NCBI RefSeq assembly: GCF_032854445.1
Contig: NC_088302.1
Coordinates: 20,329,338 to 20,393,337 of the forward strand
Source of the DNA: Liolophura sinensis
Taxonomy: Eukaryota > Mollusca > Polyplacophora > Chitonida > Chitonidae
Reading direction: 5' to 3'
Length of the DNA: 64,000 nucleotides
The notes beneath the pieces were generated by a model that saw only the letters and a list, made by a program, of their open reading frames with translations, did no database searches and was not told the DNA's origin. How positions within the stretch are numbered: position 1 is the stretch's first letter; each line of letters begins with the position of its first letter. Positions 63,428-64,000 of the stretch are shown piece by piece. Position numbers and translations under genes: made by a program.

Positions 63428-64000
63428 TGATTAAAATACAGCATAAATGCATACAATTCTCCTTTTCAGCGATAAAATAACATCCCTCACAATCCCAGAC
63501 TAAACCAGGGTGAGTTCTTTCTAGCTGTAGGATATACATGTATGAACAAGTATGTAAGGATAATAAATCAGCCAGACTAGTAAGTCAGTATTAAGATAGT
63601 TGAGCACACAGTTACATGTGGCTCAGGTGTACATGTAACATAAGAAAAATAACAATATTTGTACTTAGAGAATTCCTGCATACTATACAGTTATATGTAA
63701 TTCCAAATGCCTAATCAAATCAGTTTGGTCTTTAGAATAAAAGCAGGAAATAGCCAACTCTGTTAGTTTCTGTTTCATGAAATTATGAAATTCAAAACAC
63801 AAGTAAAACAGAAGTACCTGAACATGTACCATGCATGCTAATACTGGGTTATAGCTTTATAGCAGTTCAAGCCAAGCAAGACGTGAACTGAAGTCATAAC
63901 CAAATGTCCACCAGACACAATGCAAAAGATGCCAACTGCAAACATCAGCAACATTTCAGATGAGGTGAGATGCAATGCCTTCCAATATGCCAAAACCACA

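Larger units (their letters stand above)
61589..64000. other. DCTN3: DCTN3 5' intron or flank
   Basis: No coding exon was recognised. It contains a full-length family-B SINE with target duplication (61928-62288), a short 22-base tandem repeat (62706-62790) and a family-A SINE (63192-63427). ATGTA-rich simple stretches (ACATGTAC repeated) occur at about 62540-62910 and 63600-63640. Confidence 0.5.

Noticed and set aside
21123-63539. Recurrent short proteins such as DWCFTPYSRIFH and YGGRKPG-type peptides in many places
   Set aside because: They are translations of the reverse strand of SINE family A (the TATTCTTGAGTACGGCGT tail region), not a gene family.
61600-64000. Search for the first DCTN3 exon
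   Set aside because: Several GT donor-like sites on the minus strand (near 61671, 62927, 63092, 63824) were tested; none gave an open, helical N-terminus in phase 0, so no exon is reported.

Overview
This is an animal nuclear genome window. It carries spliced genes with GT-AG introns, AATAAA signals, many tRNA-derived SINEs and miniature inverted-repeat elements, and no operons. The SINE tails (one family ending in AATCAAATAAATAAA after a conserved GTACGGCGTAAAACACC block, another ending in an ACTC microsatellite) resemble repeats I associate with molluscs, so a mollusc, perhaps a bivalve, is my best guess. That attribution is from memory and untested.

Four protein genes can be assembled exon by exon. 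(1) ZFR, plus strand, 53-16339: 18 exons, with the 5' part lying before the window. (2) CCDC87-like, minus strand, 49774-20019: 30 coding exons, 3171 bp in one continuous frame, convergent with ZFR. (3) TRMO, plus strand, 52431-55129: three coding exons, divergent from CCDC87. (4) DCTN3, minus strand, 61588-57142: six exons visible, first exon not found, convergent with TRMO. The four genes have unrelated jobs (RNA binding and splicing, a sperm-associated coiled-coil protein, tRNA modification, the dynein adaptor complex), and I see no functional cluster.

The rest is introns and spacers filled with repeats. There are about two dozen copies of SINE family A, many with target-site duplications, and three copies of a second SINE (family B), two with target-site duplications. 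Two MITE-like palindromic families and two further dispersed repeats are present. Large tandem arrays sit in CCDC87 introns at 24.8, 33.4, 35.1 and 41.1-43.3 kb. The 41-43 kb arrays create long open frames (up to 294 codons) that are repeat artefacts, not genes.

The most interesting items are: a SINE that landed inside the splice-acceptor pyrimidine tract of a ZFR exon and duplicated it; a cluster of CRE-like TGACGTCA sites in a ZFR intron; a higher-order tandem array at 41-43 kb; a SINE nested in an older repeat; and a 30-exon CCDC87, a gene I recall as intronless in human. I found no convincing undescribed multi-gene system.
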